Shown piece after piece: positions 42,873 through 51,336 of a stretch of 64,000 nucleotides of DNA (positions are counted from its first letter, which is position 1; each line of letters begins with the position of its first letter). Origin of the DNA: UBA964 sp031382085 (lineage in GTDB: Bacteria > Pseudomonadota > Gammaproteobacteria > Steroidobacterales > Steroidobacteraceae). Below the pieces are notes generated by a model. That model was not told the origin of the DNA, did not search any database, and saw nothing but the letters and a program-made list of their open reading frames with translations. The stretch is from contig JANMYM010000067.1 in assembly GCA_031382085.1 (NCBI GenBank), positions 24,220-88,219 on the forward strand, given 5' to 3'. The position numbers and the translations under genes are program-made.

Positions 42873-44210
42873 ATGCATACGCACGATTTGATTGTGATTG
42901 GGGGCGGCAGCGCGGGCCTGGCCTGTGCGCAACGCGCGGCGGAACATGGCGCAAAGGTCATGCTCGCGGAGTCGTCGCGACTGGGTGGCACCTGCGTCAA
43001 CGTGGGCTGCGTGCCGAAAAAGATCATGTGGAACACAGCGCAAATCGCGCACGCCCTGCACGACGCGGCCGACTACGGCTTTGATGCCGGCACGCGCGGC
43101 CATGACTGGCCGCAGATCAGGCAAAAGCGCGATACCTACATAGCGCGCCTGAATGGCATTTATGAGCAGAATCTCGCCACGCGCAAGGTCGATTGGCGCG
43201 CAGCGCACGCCGAATTTGTGAGTGCACGGCAGGTTCGCATCGGCGCCGAGGTCTTCAGTGCGCCGCAGACCGTGATTGCAACCGGCGGCCGGCCCATCGT
43301 GCCCGCACTGCCAGGCGCCGAGCACGGCATTACCTCGGATGGATTTTTCGAACTGCAGGCGCGACCTGACAGCATAGCGATTGTCGGTGGTGGTTATGTC
43401 GCGGTCGAAATCGCCGGGATTTTCGCGGCGCTGGGGACCAGGGTGACCCTCGTCCTGCGTGGCGCTGCGCCGCTCCGCGGTTTCGATAGCATGTTAGGCG
43501 CCGCTTTGCTGCAGGCGCTGCGCGACGAGGGTGTCGAGGTACTGACCGGCGCGGCGCCGGTGGCGCTCCAGGCACCCGGTAAATCGCTGCGTCTTGCGGA
43601 CGGCCGTGTGTTAGGCGCGTTCGCAGCGGTACTTTGGGCGATCGGCCGGCAGCCGAATCTGCAGGGCCTGGGGATCGACCGTGCCGGCCTGGCCCAGGGC
43701 GAGCACGGCGCGCTGGCCGTGGACAAGTACCAGGAGACCCACGTACCCGGCATATTCGCGATCGGCGATGTCACCGGTCGCGCGCTGTTGACACCGGTCG
43801 CAATCGCTGCCGGGCGCCGGCTCGCCGACCGGGAATTCGGCGGCATGGCCGGCAGGCATCTCGACTACGAGAATATTCCTACGGTGATTTTCAGCCATCC
43901 GCCAATCGGCACGGTCGGGTTGAGCGAAGAGGCCGCGCGCGCCACCCATGGCGACAGCGTCCGGACCTATCAGGCTTCGTTCGTGCCGATGTATCACGCA
44001 ATGACCAGCCGCAAGGTCCGCGTGCAGATGAAACTCGTTGTGACGGGGCCGGACGAAAAAATCGTCGGTCTGCACGTGATCGGTGCTGGCGCGGACGAAA
44101 TGCTGCAGGGATTCGCGGTCGCCGTGCGCATGGGCGCCACCAAGCGCGATTTTGACGACACGGTTGCAATTCACCCGACCAGCGCCGAGGAGCTGGTGAC
44201 GATGCGTTAG
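42873..44210 (+). CDS. gor: Glutathione reductase
   Basis: 445 residues from the ATG at 42873. FAD site DLIVIGGGSAGLACAQRAAEHG, redox disulfide LGGTCVNVGCVPKKIMW, NADPH site IAIVGGGYVAVEIAGIFAALG, FAIGDVTGRALLTPVAIAAGRRL, and C-terminal catalytic His in VAIHPTSAEELVTMR. The VGC-PKK spacing and HPTSAEE end distinguish glutathione reductase from lipoamide dehydrogenase. Keeps glutathione reduced. The TAG stop lies in a GTTAGG word and overlaps the convergent aroE stop. Confidence 0.94.
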   Translation: MHTHDLIVIGGGSAGLACAQRAAEHGAKVMLAESSRLGGTCVNVGCVPKKIMWNTAQIAHALHDAADYGFDAGTRGHDWPQIRQKRDTYIARLNGIYEQNLATRKVDWRAAHAEFVSARQVRIGAEVFSAPQTVIATGGRPIVPALPGAEHGITSDGFFELQARPDSIAIVGGGYVAVEIAGIFAALGTRVTLVLRGAAPLRGFDSMLGAALLQALRDEGVEVLTGAAPVALQAPGKSLRLADGRVLGAFAAVLWAIGRQPNLQGLGIDRAGLAQGEHGALAVDKYQETHVPGIFAIGDVTGRALLTPVAIAAGRRLADREFGGMAGRHLDYENIPTVIFSHPPIGTVGLSEEAARATHGDSVRTYQASFVPMYHAMTSRKVRVQMKLVVTGPDEKIVGLHVIGAGADEMLQGFAVAVRMGATKRDFDDTVAIHPTSAEELVTMR

Positions 44211-45037
44211 GAGTTGTGATCCAGCAGCACCGCGAGCACCGCTGCGGTGTCGGGCCGAACGCCGCGCCACAGCAGGAAACTCTCCGCAGCCTGTTCGACC
44301 AGCAGGCCCCAGCCCTGATAAACCTCGCGGCAGCCGCGCGCTATGGCCCAGTCACAGAACAGCGTCGGCGATTTGCTGTAGCTCATGTCATAACAGATCG
44401 TTTCCGGGTCGAGCACCGTCGGTAGCAACTGCGGCAGTTCGCCGCGCAGGCCCGCCGACGTCGCGTTGATCACCAGGTCGAACGGCGGACCGGCGGCGAC
44501 GTCTTCATAGCCGCAACCGCGCACCGCTCCGTGGCTGCGGAAAGTTTCCGCCAGCAGCTGCGCGCGGCCGACGTTGCGGTTGGCAATCAACACTTCCTGC
44601 ACCTGCTCGGCTAACAATGGCGCCAGCACACCACGGGTCGCGCCACCCGCGCCGCAGATCAGGATCCGCTTGGCAGCGAGCTGCATGCCGATGTTGTCGC
44701 GCAGGTCGCGCACCAGACCAACGCCGTCGGTGTTGTCGCCCAGGACGCGATTCGAGTCCTTCTGCCAGGCAAGCGTATTTACCGCGTTAGCCGTTTCGGC
44801 GCGCGGCGTGAGCTCATCGGCAATGACCGCTCCCATGCTCTTGTGCGGAGCCGTGAGGTTGAGTCCCCGGCCACCCATGGTGAAGAACGCGTTGACCCGC
44901 TGCGCCAGGTCCGCCGGCGCAACGTCCTGCTTGCGATAGCTCATGTCCTGCCCGGTCTGTTTGGCAAACAGACCATGAATGAAGGGCGACCAGCTGTGTT
45001 CAACCGGGTGCCCGAAAACGGCGTATTGATCGGTCAT
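44207..45037 (-). CDS. aroE: Shikimate dehydrogenase
   Basis: 276 residues. Shikimate site: AVFGHPVEHSWSPFIH and NLTAPHKSMGAVIADELT, where the catalytic Lys is kept although the usual NVTxPxK reads NLTAPHK; GDNTDGVGLVRDL follows. NADPH site ILICGAGGATRGVLAPLL with IANRN downstream. Catalyses the NADPH-dependent reduction of 3-dehydroshikimate in aromatic amino acid synthesis. Encoded alone. Confidence 0.94.
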   Translation of the reverse strand: MTDQYAVFGHPVEHSWSPFIHGLFAKQTGQDMSYRKQDVAPADLAQRVNAFFTMGGRGLNLTAPHKSMGAVIADELTPRAETANAVNTLAWQKDSNRVLGDNTDGVGLVRDLRDNIGMQLAAKRILICGAGGATRGVLAPLLAEQVQEVLIANRNVGRAQLLAETFRSHGAVRGCGYEDVAAGPPFDLVINATSAGLRGELPQLLPTVLDPETICYDMSYSKSPTLFCDWAIARGCREVYQGWGLLVEQAAESFLLWRGVRPDTAAVLAVLLDHNS

Positions 45038-45088
45038 GCGTTAAAGTTGCGCTATGGCAATAAAAAGACGGTCCGGACGGTCTTATAC

Positions 45089-45595
45089 ATGATCGCGGGA
45101 GGTCCGGAAACGGCCAAAGTCGCCGATTTTGAGCGACAGCTGCAGGCGATGCGCCCGCAATTGTTGCGATTTGCGCTGTGGCTGGCCCGGGACCGCTCGA
45201 TCGCGGACGACGTGGTTCAGGAATCCATGCTGCGCGCCTGGAAAGCACGCGCGGAGCTGACGGATGCCGGCGCACTGCGACAATGGCTTTTCACCATCGT
45301 GCGGCGCGAACATGCACGGCTTTACGAGCGCAAGCGATTTGAAACGACGGATGTCGATCTGCTCGTGACTAACGAATCGCCGGAGCTCGCGGTGAGCGGC
45401 GATGAAGAATTGCTGGGACTGCGGCGCGCGATCGCCGCTCTGACAGATGAGTACAGGGTGCCGTTGACCATGCAGGTGTTAGGTGGATTTTCGACCCGTG
45501 AAATTGCCTCGGAACTGGGATTGACCCAGGCAGCGGTGCTGACCAGGTTGTTTCGGGCGCGGGACAAGCTCCGGGAGGCGCTGCATGCGATGTGA
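45089..45595 (+). CDS. ECF-like RNA polymerase sigma factor
   Basis: 168 residues from the ATG at 45089; the open frame extends 82 codons into aroE but has no supported start there. Region 2: LRFALWLARDRSIADDVVQESMLRAWKAR and ALRQWLFTIVRREHARLYERK. Region 4: ALTDEYRVPLTMQVLGGFSTREIASELGLTQAAVLTRLFRARDKLREAL. A direct repeat GACGGTC (45067-45073 and 45076-45082) lies just before the start and could be a regulatory site. Overlaps its anti-sigma partner by 11 bases. Confidence 0.9.
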   Translation: MIAGGPETAKVADFERQLQAMRPQLLRFALWLARDRSIADDVVQESMLRAWKARAELTDAGALRQWLFTIVRREHARLYERKRFETTDVDLLVTNESPELAVSGDEELLGLRRAIAALTDEYRVPLTMQVLGGFSTREIASELGLTQAAVLTRLFRARDKLREALHAM

Positions 45596-46310
45596 AGATG
45601 TGAAGCTGGCGATCGGCGCTACGCCGGATGAGAACACAGCGGAGCTTGAGGCGCACCTGGCGGGTTGCGTGGAGTGCCGCGAGTTTCGCGAGCAAACGCT
45701 GGCGATAAACGAGCGAATTCGCCGCGCGCTGCAACTGCCGCCGCCGGGCCTCGGCGGCGGCCCGGCAGCGGTGGTCGGTATTGGCGCGTCCGCGGTGGTA
45801 GTGCACACGGCCGGTCGGCAAGTAGTCTTGCGCCGCGGCTGGGCGCTGGCAGCCGGTGTTTTGTTAGCTATGGTGGCGGTGGCGCTGTTCTGGCCGGCGC
45901 AATCGGCAACCGCGCTGGCCGGCGAGGTCGTGCAGCACTTGTCGGGCCCTGCTGAGCGCGGCAGCTGGGATAACACGGCAATAGTCGAGCAAGGCGTGCT
46001 GGACAAGGTTCTGCGGCAGTCTGGCGTAAGCGTCGCGCTCGAGCCGTCGCAGCCGATTGTTTACGCCCACAGCTGTGTGCTGCGCGGCCGCTCGGTACCC
46101 CATCTCGTGATCCAGACAGATATCGGTCCTGTGACGGTGCTGCCGATGCCCGGTGAGTCGCTGGCCAGGCGGCAGACATTCAATGAGAACGGCCTGAGCG
46201 GCGTGCTGTTGCCGCAACCGGGTGGCGCGATTGCAGTGCTTGCCCGGGGCACGGCGGACGTGGGTATGGTCGCGGCTGAAATCAGCCGGCGAATTCGACT
46301 GCGGCGCTGA
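45585..46310 (+). CDS. DUF3379/zinc-finger anti-sigma factor
   Basis: 241 residues. The N-terminal HLAGCVECREFREQ carries the HxxxCxxC zinc-binding anti-sigma motif, preceded by a Cys (MRCEDVKLAI). A membrane helix (LAAGVLLAMVAVALFW) separates it from a periplasmic C-terminal domain with VYAHSCVLRGRSVPHLVIQTDIGPVTVLPMP. DUF3379 proteins are usually paired with ECF sigma factors as here. It would hold the sigma factor inactive at the membrane until a signal. Confidence 0.85.
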   Translation: MRCEDVKLAIGATPDENTAELEAHLAGCVECREFREQTLAINERIRRALQLPPPGLGGGPAAVVGIGASAVVVHTAGRQVVLRRGWALAAGVLLAMVAVALFWPAQSATALAGEVVQHLSGPAERGSWDNTAIVEQGVLDKVLRQSGVSVALEPSQPIVYAHSCVLRGRSVPHLVIQTDIGPVTVLPMPGESLARRQTFNENGLSGVLLPQPGGAIAVLARGTADVGMVAAEISRRIRLRR

Positions 46311-46329
46311 GCGACGGGAGGCACAACTT

Positions 46330-46566
46330 GTGACGAGAAAATCCATTTGGGCGATTGTTGCCGCCGCCTGGCTTACCGCGCGAATTGCACCTGATCGACC
46401 GATGCGCCACGCATTGATTCTGGGCGGCGTCGGAACCGTGCTGGCGCTGATTGGCTTGTTAGCGACGTGGAACCGGGGCCTGGGCCCCAACTGGTATCCG
46501 CTGGCCTTGGTGTTGTTGGCGAGACCGCGGTGCTGGTTGGGCGGCTGGCTCTACCTGCGCACCTAG
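46330..46566 (+). CDS. Small two-helix membrane protein
   Basis: 78 residues from a GTG at 46330 with GGGAGG about eight bases upstream. Two hydrophobic segments (SIWAIVAAAWLTARIA and ALILGGVGTVLALIGLLATW) and a third shorter one near the end. It lies 19 bases after the anti-sigma gene and may belong to that transcript. No family is recognised. Confidence 0.55.
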   Translation: MTRKSIWAIVAAAWLTARIAPDRPMRHALILGGVGTVLALIGLLATWNRGLGPNWYPLALVLLARPRCWLGGWLYLRT

Positions 46567-46589
46567 ACCGCCTGAGACGGCCAGACGAC

Positions 46590-46952
46590 TCAGCTCTTGA
46601 CCATTACCTTGAAACCGCCCCAGATCATTCGCTTCGCATCAAAAGGCATCGCTTTCGGGTTCATGTAGGCTGCGAGTCGCGGATCCTTCATGACCTTGGC
46701 GTTCACTTGGTCCCGATGCTTGCGCGAGCGGTACAGGATCCACGAAAACCACACCACTTCGTTAGCTTTGAGTTTTACGCTGCGCGGAAACGAAGTGACT
46801 TTGCCGACCGGCGTATCGTCGCCCATGGATTCACAGTAACCCAGCGCCCCGTTGTCCAGCCAGACCTTGCAGCCGAGGCGCGCCATGCGCAGGTACCTGG
46901 CCCGATTTTTTTTCCGGATCGGCAGCACAAATCCATCGATGTACAGGGCCAT
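46590..46952 (-). CDS. DUF1428 family protein
   Basis: 120 residues. MALYIDGFVLPIRKKNRARYLRMAR, LGYCESMGDD, FPRSVKLKANEVVWFSWILYRSRKHRDQVNAKVMKDPRL and PFDAKRMIWGGFKVMV follow DUF1428 closely, including the usual PFDxKRMIYGGF end. These are small dimeric alpha/beta-barrel proteins with no known activity. The next upstream gene on this strand, DUF1304, ends 15 bases before its start. Confidence 0.9.
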   Translation of the reverse strand: MALYIDGFVLPIRKKNRARYLRMARLGCKVWLDNGALGYCESMGDDTPVGKVTSFPRSVKLKANEVVWFSWILYRSRKHRDQVNAKVMKDPRLAAYMNPKAMPFDAKRMIWGGFKVMVKS

Positions 46953-46967
46953 GAAAATTATCCAGGC

Positions 46968-47324
46968 TCAGGTGCGAGCGACCAAAAACAAACCAACTGC
47001 GGCTGGCAGCGCCTGAATATACAATATCCTGCGCCCGACAGTCACTGCGCCGTAGATTCCAGCGATGACGATGCAACCGAGGAAAAACAGCTTGATCGCC
47101 TGGCCGCCGTCGCCGAGGCTCAGACCCCAAATCAGCCCGGCGGCGAGAAATCCGTTGTAGAGCCCCTGGTTTGCAGCCAGCTTCTTCGAGGCCTGCGCCG
47201 CTTCCAGAGTCTGGCGAAAGGCACGCAGCCCTGCTGGTTTGTCCCAGAGAAACATCTCCAGCACCAAAAAATATAAATGCAGCAACGTGACCGCGGCGAT
47301 GACGACTGTGGATGCAATTGCCAT
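46968..47324 (-). CDS. DUF1304 family membrane protein
   Basis: 118 residues from the ATG at 47324; the frame opens further upstream inside rlmJ, without coding value there. Four membrane segments: VVIAAVTLLHLYFLVLEMFLW, FLAAGLIWGLSL, FFLGCIVIAGIYGAVTVGRR, ALPAAVGLFLVART. The motifs LHxYxxxLEMxLW and ANQGLYNGFLA are the DUF1304 hallmark. Function unknown. Probably cotranscribed with the DUF1428 gene. Confidence 0.9.
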   Translation of the reverse strand: MAIASTVVIAAVTLLHLYFLVLEMFLWDKPAGLRAFRQTLEAAQASKKLAANQGLYNGFLAAGLIWGLSLGDGGQAIKLFFLGCIVIAGIYGAVTVGRRILYIQALPAAVGLFLVART

Positions 47325-47350
47325 GACCCTATGATGCCACAAGGGCCCGG

Positions 47351-48220
47351 CTAGATTCGCTCGACGATGCTCCAGCCGCCATGCGGCCCGGCCAGTTGTG
47401 CAGCCAGCGCGGTATTGGCGCTGCGCAGGGTCTCGGCGAGTTGAAACGGCGGGTTGACGATGAACATGCCGGAACCGGCAAGCGATGCGCGGCTGTCGAG
47501 TGCATGCACCCACAGCTCGGAGCTCAGCCACTCGCGGCTGTTAGGTTGCGCGGCCTTGCACAGGTCGGCGAGCTGTCGCAACCACCGGTCCCGTTCGGCC
47601 GCGAGCTTCATCGGGTACCACACGAGATAGACGCCGGTAGCAAAGCGCACCAGCGAGTCGCACAGCGTTGTGCAGACCTGGCGGCGGTCGTCAGCGGCAT
47701 TTTCGTAGGGGGGATCGATCAGCACCAACGCGCGCCGTTCCAGCGGCGGCAGCAGTGCGCGTAGTGAGCGATAGCCATCGGCCTGGGTGACCCTGAGCGA
47801 GGCCTGGCCATGCAACGTGCGGTCCAGCGCGGCGCAGTCCGCAGCGTCGATTTCAAAGAGCGTCGCCCGGTCCTGCGCGCGCAATTGCGACAACGCGAAC
47901 CAGGGCGACCCCGGGTAGGTCACACGGTCGCCGGTCTCCTTGCGACAGCGAGCGACGAGATCGAGGTATCGCCCTAACAAACTGTGCTCGGCGGCTGCGC
48001 GTGCGCTGGCGCTGGCATCCAGGCGACCGATGCCTCCGGCCACCTCGTTGCCGAGACTTGCCGCAGGCGCGCGCAGGTCATAGAGGCCGGCGCCGGCGTG
48101 GGTCTCCGCGTACACAAAGCCCTTGCCCTTGCGGGTCAACGCTTCCAGGCATGCTAACAGCGTGACGTGCTTGTGCACGTCGGCGAAATTGCCGGCATGA
48201 AAAGCGTGACGGTATTTCAC
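47351..48220 (-). CDS. rlmJ: 23S rRNA (adenine2030-N6)-methyltransferase
   Basis: 289 residues from a GTG start, near the 280 of E. coli RlmJ. KYRHAFHAGNFADVHKHVTLLACLE at the N-terminus, ETHAGAGLYDL, FEIDAADCAALDRTL and the catalytic DPPY motif (LVLIDPPYENAADD), ending GSGMFIVNPPFQL. It methylates A2030 of 23S rRNA using SAM. Downstream of topA on the same strand, 28 bases after the topA stop. Confidence 0.94.
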   Translation of the reverse strand: MKYRHAFHAGNFADVHKHVTLLACLEALTRKGKGFVYAETHAGAGLYDLRAPAASLGNEVAGGIGRLDASASARAAAEHSLLGRYLDLVARCRKETGDRVTYPGSPWFALSQLRAQDRATLFEIDAADCAALDRTLHGQASLRVTQADGYRSLRALLPPLERRALVLIDPPYENAADDRRQVCTTLCDSLVRFATGVYLVWYPMKLAAERDRWLRQLADLCKAAQPNSREWLSSELWVHALDSRASLAGSGMFIVNPPFQLAETLRSANTALAAQLAGPHGGWSIVERI

Positions 48221-48248
48221 TGCGCCCCCGGATCGGTGTCAGCGTGGC

Positions 48249-50750
48249 TCAGGCGGTCTTCTTTTTCGCTTTAGTCTTCGCTTTCGCCTTAGGTCTGGCT
48301 TTGCGCGGCGTTTTTTCCCCGGCCACTGCAGCGATCGCCGCGGGAGCGGCAACGGCAGGCGCGGCTTTCCTGGCACCCCAGCGACTGCGGCCTTTGCCGC
48401 CGCGCAATGGTGCGGCAGCTAACAAAGCACGGCATTCTTCGAGCGTCAGCGACTTGGGGTCGCGGTCCTTGGGCATGCGCGCATTGCGTGTCTTGTCGGT
48501 GACGTAAGGCCCGTAGCGGCCGTTCAGGACCTGGATATTGTCGACGCCAAAATCCTGGATCAGGCGGTTGGCGTCCGCCTCTTTCTTGAGCCGGATGACT
48601 TCAAGCGCGCGCTCGAGCGTTATCGTGTACGGGTCATCTTCCTTCAGCGACGCGTACTTGCCGCCATATTTGACGTACGGCCCGAAGCGCCCGATGTTAG
48701 CCTCGATGACTTCATCCTCGGCGGTAACTCCGAGCTTGCGCGGCAGCTTGAAAAGCTCCATCGCCTGTTCGTAGGAAATGCTGTCCATCTTCTGCCCGGG
48801 CCTGAGCCCGGCAAATTTTGGCTTGTCGACGTCGTCGCGCGTGCCGATCTGCACAAAAGGCCCGAAGCGCCCCATGCGCACCGTGACCGGTTTGCCGCTC
48901 GCCGGATCGGTGCCGAGTTCGCGGGCCTGCGCCACTTCGTCGCGCGAGACGTTCTTTTCGGTGTACTCAACCAGATCGCTGAAAGGCTTCCAGAACTTTT
49001 CCAGCGGCAGCGTCCAGTGTTCCTCGCCGCGCGACACGGCGTCCAGTTCGTCCTCCAGCGCCGCGGTGAAGCCGTACTCGACGTAGCGATGGAAATGCTT
49101 GGACAGGAAGCCGTTGACGATCTTGCCGATGTCGGTCGGAAAAAAGCGCCGGTTGTCGATGGTCACGTATTCGCGATCACGCAATGTCGAAATGATGGTC
49201 GCATAGGTCGACGGCCGGCCGATGCCATGTTCCTCGAGCGACTTGACCAGCGACGCTTCCGAGAAACGCGGCGGCGGCTCGGTAAAGTGCTGATCGGCGT
49301 GCAGGTTGGTCAGCGCTACGCGGTCGCCTTCGTTCATCGGCGGCAGCACATGGTCGGAATCGTCTTCCTTGCCGTCGTCGAGGCTCTCCTGGTACACGGC
49401 GATGTAGCCTGGCTTGACCATGGTCGAGCCGTTGGCCCGCAGCACATGGCGCTGCGGGCCGTCCGGTCCGGCCAGCAAGTCGACCGCCACGGTGTCGTAC
49501 ACGGCGTGCGCCATCTGTGAGGCCACGGCACGTTTCCAGATCAGCGCGTACAGACGGTGCTGGTCAGCATCAATGCGGCCGTCCAGGAGTTGCGGTGCGA
49601 TTGCCGCCGACGTGGGGCGCACGGCTTCATGGGCTTCCTGCGCATTGCGCGACTTGGTCTTGTAGATGCGCGGCTCGGGAGCCACAGACTCCGGGCCATA
49701 GAGTTTGGCGGCAACCTGGCGGATTTCGGTGATAGCTTCGTTAGCCAGGTTCACCGAATCGGTACGCATATAGGTGATGAGGCCGATGGCGCCCTCGCCG
49801 TAGTCAACGCCTTCATATAACTGCTGCGCCAGGCGCATGGTGCGTTGTGCGGAGAACCCGAGCTTGCGCGCGGCTTCCTGTTGCAGGGTTGAAGTGGTAA
49901 ATGGCGGCGACGGATTGCGGCGGCGCTGCTTGCGGTCGATGACCAGCACTCTGAGTGTGCCGGGCGGCGCCAGGTCCGGATGCGCCGATTCATCCACGAC
50001 GCCGCGGACGATCTTGCCGGCGGCGGTTGCCGCCAGGATGTTAGCTTCGACCTGTGCGGCGCCGTCCTGGTTGACAAAACTGAACTGCTCGACACGCACG
50101 CCATTGTATTCTGTCAGCTTGAGCGGGAAACGCTGCGCGGTATGTTCGCCCTCAGCTTCCAGTGTCCAGTACTCCTGCGGCACGAACGCGTCGATTTCCG
50201 CTTCGCGCTCGCAGATCATGCGCAGCGCCGGACTCTGTACGCGGCCCGCGGACAGCCCACGACGCACCTTCTTCCACAGCAGTGGCGAGAGATGGAAACC
50301 GACCAGGTAGTCCAGCGCGCGGCGCGCCTGCTGCGCATTCACCAGATCCAACGACAGTTCGCGCGGTTCCTGGATCGCCTGGCGAATCGCGTTGCGGGTG
50401 ATTTCATAGAACGCGACGCGATGCACGGTCTTGTCCTTGAGTGCGCCGCGCTCCTTCAGCAATTCATGCAAGTGCCAGGAAATCGCCTCGCCCTCGCGAT
50501 CCGGGTCGGTGGCGAGATACAGGACGCCGGCTTTCTTCAGCGCCCGCGCGATCGCTTCGACGTGCTTTTGGTTGCGCTCGATGACGTCGTATTTCATCGC
50601 GAAATGCGCGTCGGGATTTACCGCGCCTTCCTTCGGCACCAGGTCGCGCACGTGGCCATAAGACGCGAGGACTTCGAAGTCCTTGCCGAGGTATTTCTTG
50701 ATGGTCTTCGCCTTGGCCGGCGATTCGACGATAACGAGATTTTCAGCCAT
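48249..50750 (-). CDS. topA: DNA topoisomerase I
   Basis: 833 residues from the ATG at 50750, which begins MAENLVIVESPAKAKTIKKYLG; the frame runs 18 codons further up. Toprim Glu/Asp residues in IVESPAKA and YLATDPDREGEAISW; active-site Tyr in GLITYMRTDS; VGFHLSPLLWKKVRRGLSAGRVQ. The C-terminal part has TopoI_C repeats (GRFGPYVKYGGKYASL, NGRYGPYVTD) instead of Cys4 zinc fingers, and a Lys/Ala/Arg-rich basic tail. Relaxes negative supercoils. Confidence 0.95.
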   Translation of the reverse strand: MAENLVIVESPAKAKTIKKYLGKDFEVLASYGHVRDLVPKEGAVNPDAHFAMKYDVIERNQKHVEAIARALKKAGVLYLATDPDREGEAISWHLHELLKERGALKDKTVHRVAFYEITRNAIRQAIQEPRELSLDLVNAQQARRALDYLVGFHLSPLLWKKVRRGLSAGRVQSPALRMICEREAEIDAFVPQEYWTLEAEGEHTAQRFPLKLTEYNGVRVEQFSFVNQDGAAQVEANILAATAAGKIVRGVVDESAHPDLAPPGTLRVLVIDRKQRRRNPSPPFTTSTLQQEAARKLGFSAQRTMRLAQQLYEGVDYGEGAIGLITYMRTDSVNLANEAITEIRQVAAKLYGPESVAPEPRIYKTKSRNAQEAHEAVRPTSAAIAPQLLDGRIDADQHRLYALIWKRAVASQMAHAVYDTVAVDLLAGPDGPQRHVLRANGSTMVKPGYIAVYQESLDDGKEDDSDHVLPPMNEGDRVALTNLHADQHFTEPPPRFSEASLVKSLEEHGIGRPSTYATIISTLRDREYVTIDNRRFFPTDIGKIVNGFLSKHFHRYVEYGFTAALEDELDAVSRGEEHWTLPLEKFWKPFSDLVEYTEKNVSRDEVAQARELGTDPASGKPVTVRMGRFGPFVQIGTRDDVDKPKFAGLRPGQKMDSISYEQAMELFKLPRKLGVTAEDEVIEANIGRFGPYVKYGGKYASLKEDDPYTITLERALEVIRLKKEADANRLIQDFGVDNIQVLNGRYGPYVTDKTRNARMPKDRDPKSLTLEECRALLAAAPLRGGKGRSRWGARKAAPAVAAPAAIAAVAGEKTPRKARPKAKAKTKAKKKTA

Positions 50751-50800
50751 TTCTAACGGGCCATTTCCATCGGGTCGTATTCTCTGTATCCATAAACAGA

Positions 50801-50823
50801 ACACCGCGGACGGGCCGCGGTGT
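50801..50823 (-). terminator. Rho-independent terminator between smg and topA
   Basis: ACACCGCGG (50801-50809), loop ACGGG, CCGCGGTGT (50815-50823): a perfect nine-base-pair GC-rich stem. On the minus strand it is followed by TCTGTTTATG, a modest T-run. It sits 40 bases past the smg stop, before topA, so it would end dprA-smg transcripts. Confidence 0.65.
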
Positions 50824-50862
50824 CACACATCGCTGCGCGCGGAGCGCGCATGCTGACAAGCG

Positions 50863-51336
50863 TCAATGCAGGGACCGGCAAGGATCTTCAAACACGATGT
50901 CTTGCATGCGCGCGCAGGCCATTTCCTGGCCCGGCTGGCTGGAGAGCACCATCAGCGCGACCCACTTCACCTGATCGATACCGAGTTCTTCGACCTCGAG
51001 CGCGAGCAGGCGTTCCACCACGATTTCGCGCTGCAATGGCGAGAGAATGCCGCTGCGTTCCAGTGTCAGCAGGCAGCCGCGCGCCTCGGCATCGAGGCGC
51101 ATGGTTTCGGATTCACTGAATACGCGCAGCGAGCGTTCGCTGACGTCGATGGACGGGCGGTCGCGGTCGCCCGCAAGGTCCGCCAGCCAATCGAGCGCGC
51201 GCTCGACATTGTCGCTGGCAAAGCCGGCGCGGGTCAGGTCCTGGGCCAGCTCGTCCCGTTCGGGAACGTCCGGCTGGTCTTCGAGCATGTAGTGGTCGAA
51301 GACGTAAATCAGAATGTCGAGAACGCTGCCGTCCAT
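50863..51336 (-). CDS. smg: Smg (DUF494) family protein
   Basis: 157 residues. Starts MDGSVLDILIYVFDHYM and contains LTRAGFASDNVERALDWLADLA, VFSESETMRLDAEARGCLLTLE, GILSPLQREIVVERLLAL and IDQVKWVALMVL, all matching Smg, encoded next to dprA across beta- and gammaproteobacteria. Function is not established. The start directly follows the dprA stop with no gap (TAAATG). Confidence 0.94.
   Translation of the reverse strand: MDGSVLDILIYVFDHYMLEDQPDVPERDELAQDLTRAGFASDNVERALDWLADLAGDRDRPSIDVSERSLRVFSESETMRLDAEARGCLLTLERSGILSPLQREIVVERLLALEVEELGIDQVKWVALMVLSSQPGQEMACARMQDIVFEDPCRSLH

Noticed and set aside
42831..43325. N-terminal extension of prlC to 838 residues
   Set aside because: The extension is antisense to the start of gor, and MENPLLAD is the normal oligopeptidase A beginning; PrlC proteins are about 680 residues.
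44843..45088. 82-codon extension of the second sigma factor
   Set aside because: It is antisense to the aroE 5' end and lacks sigma-like sequence; the ATG at 45089 fits.
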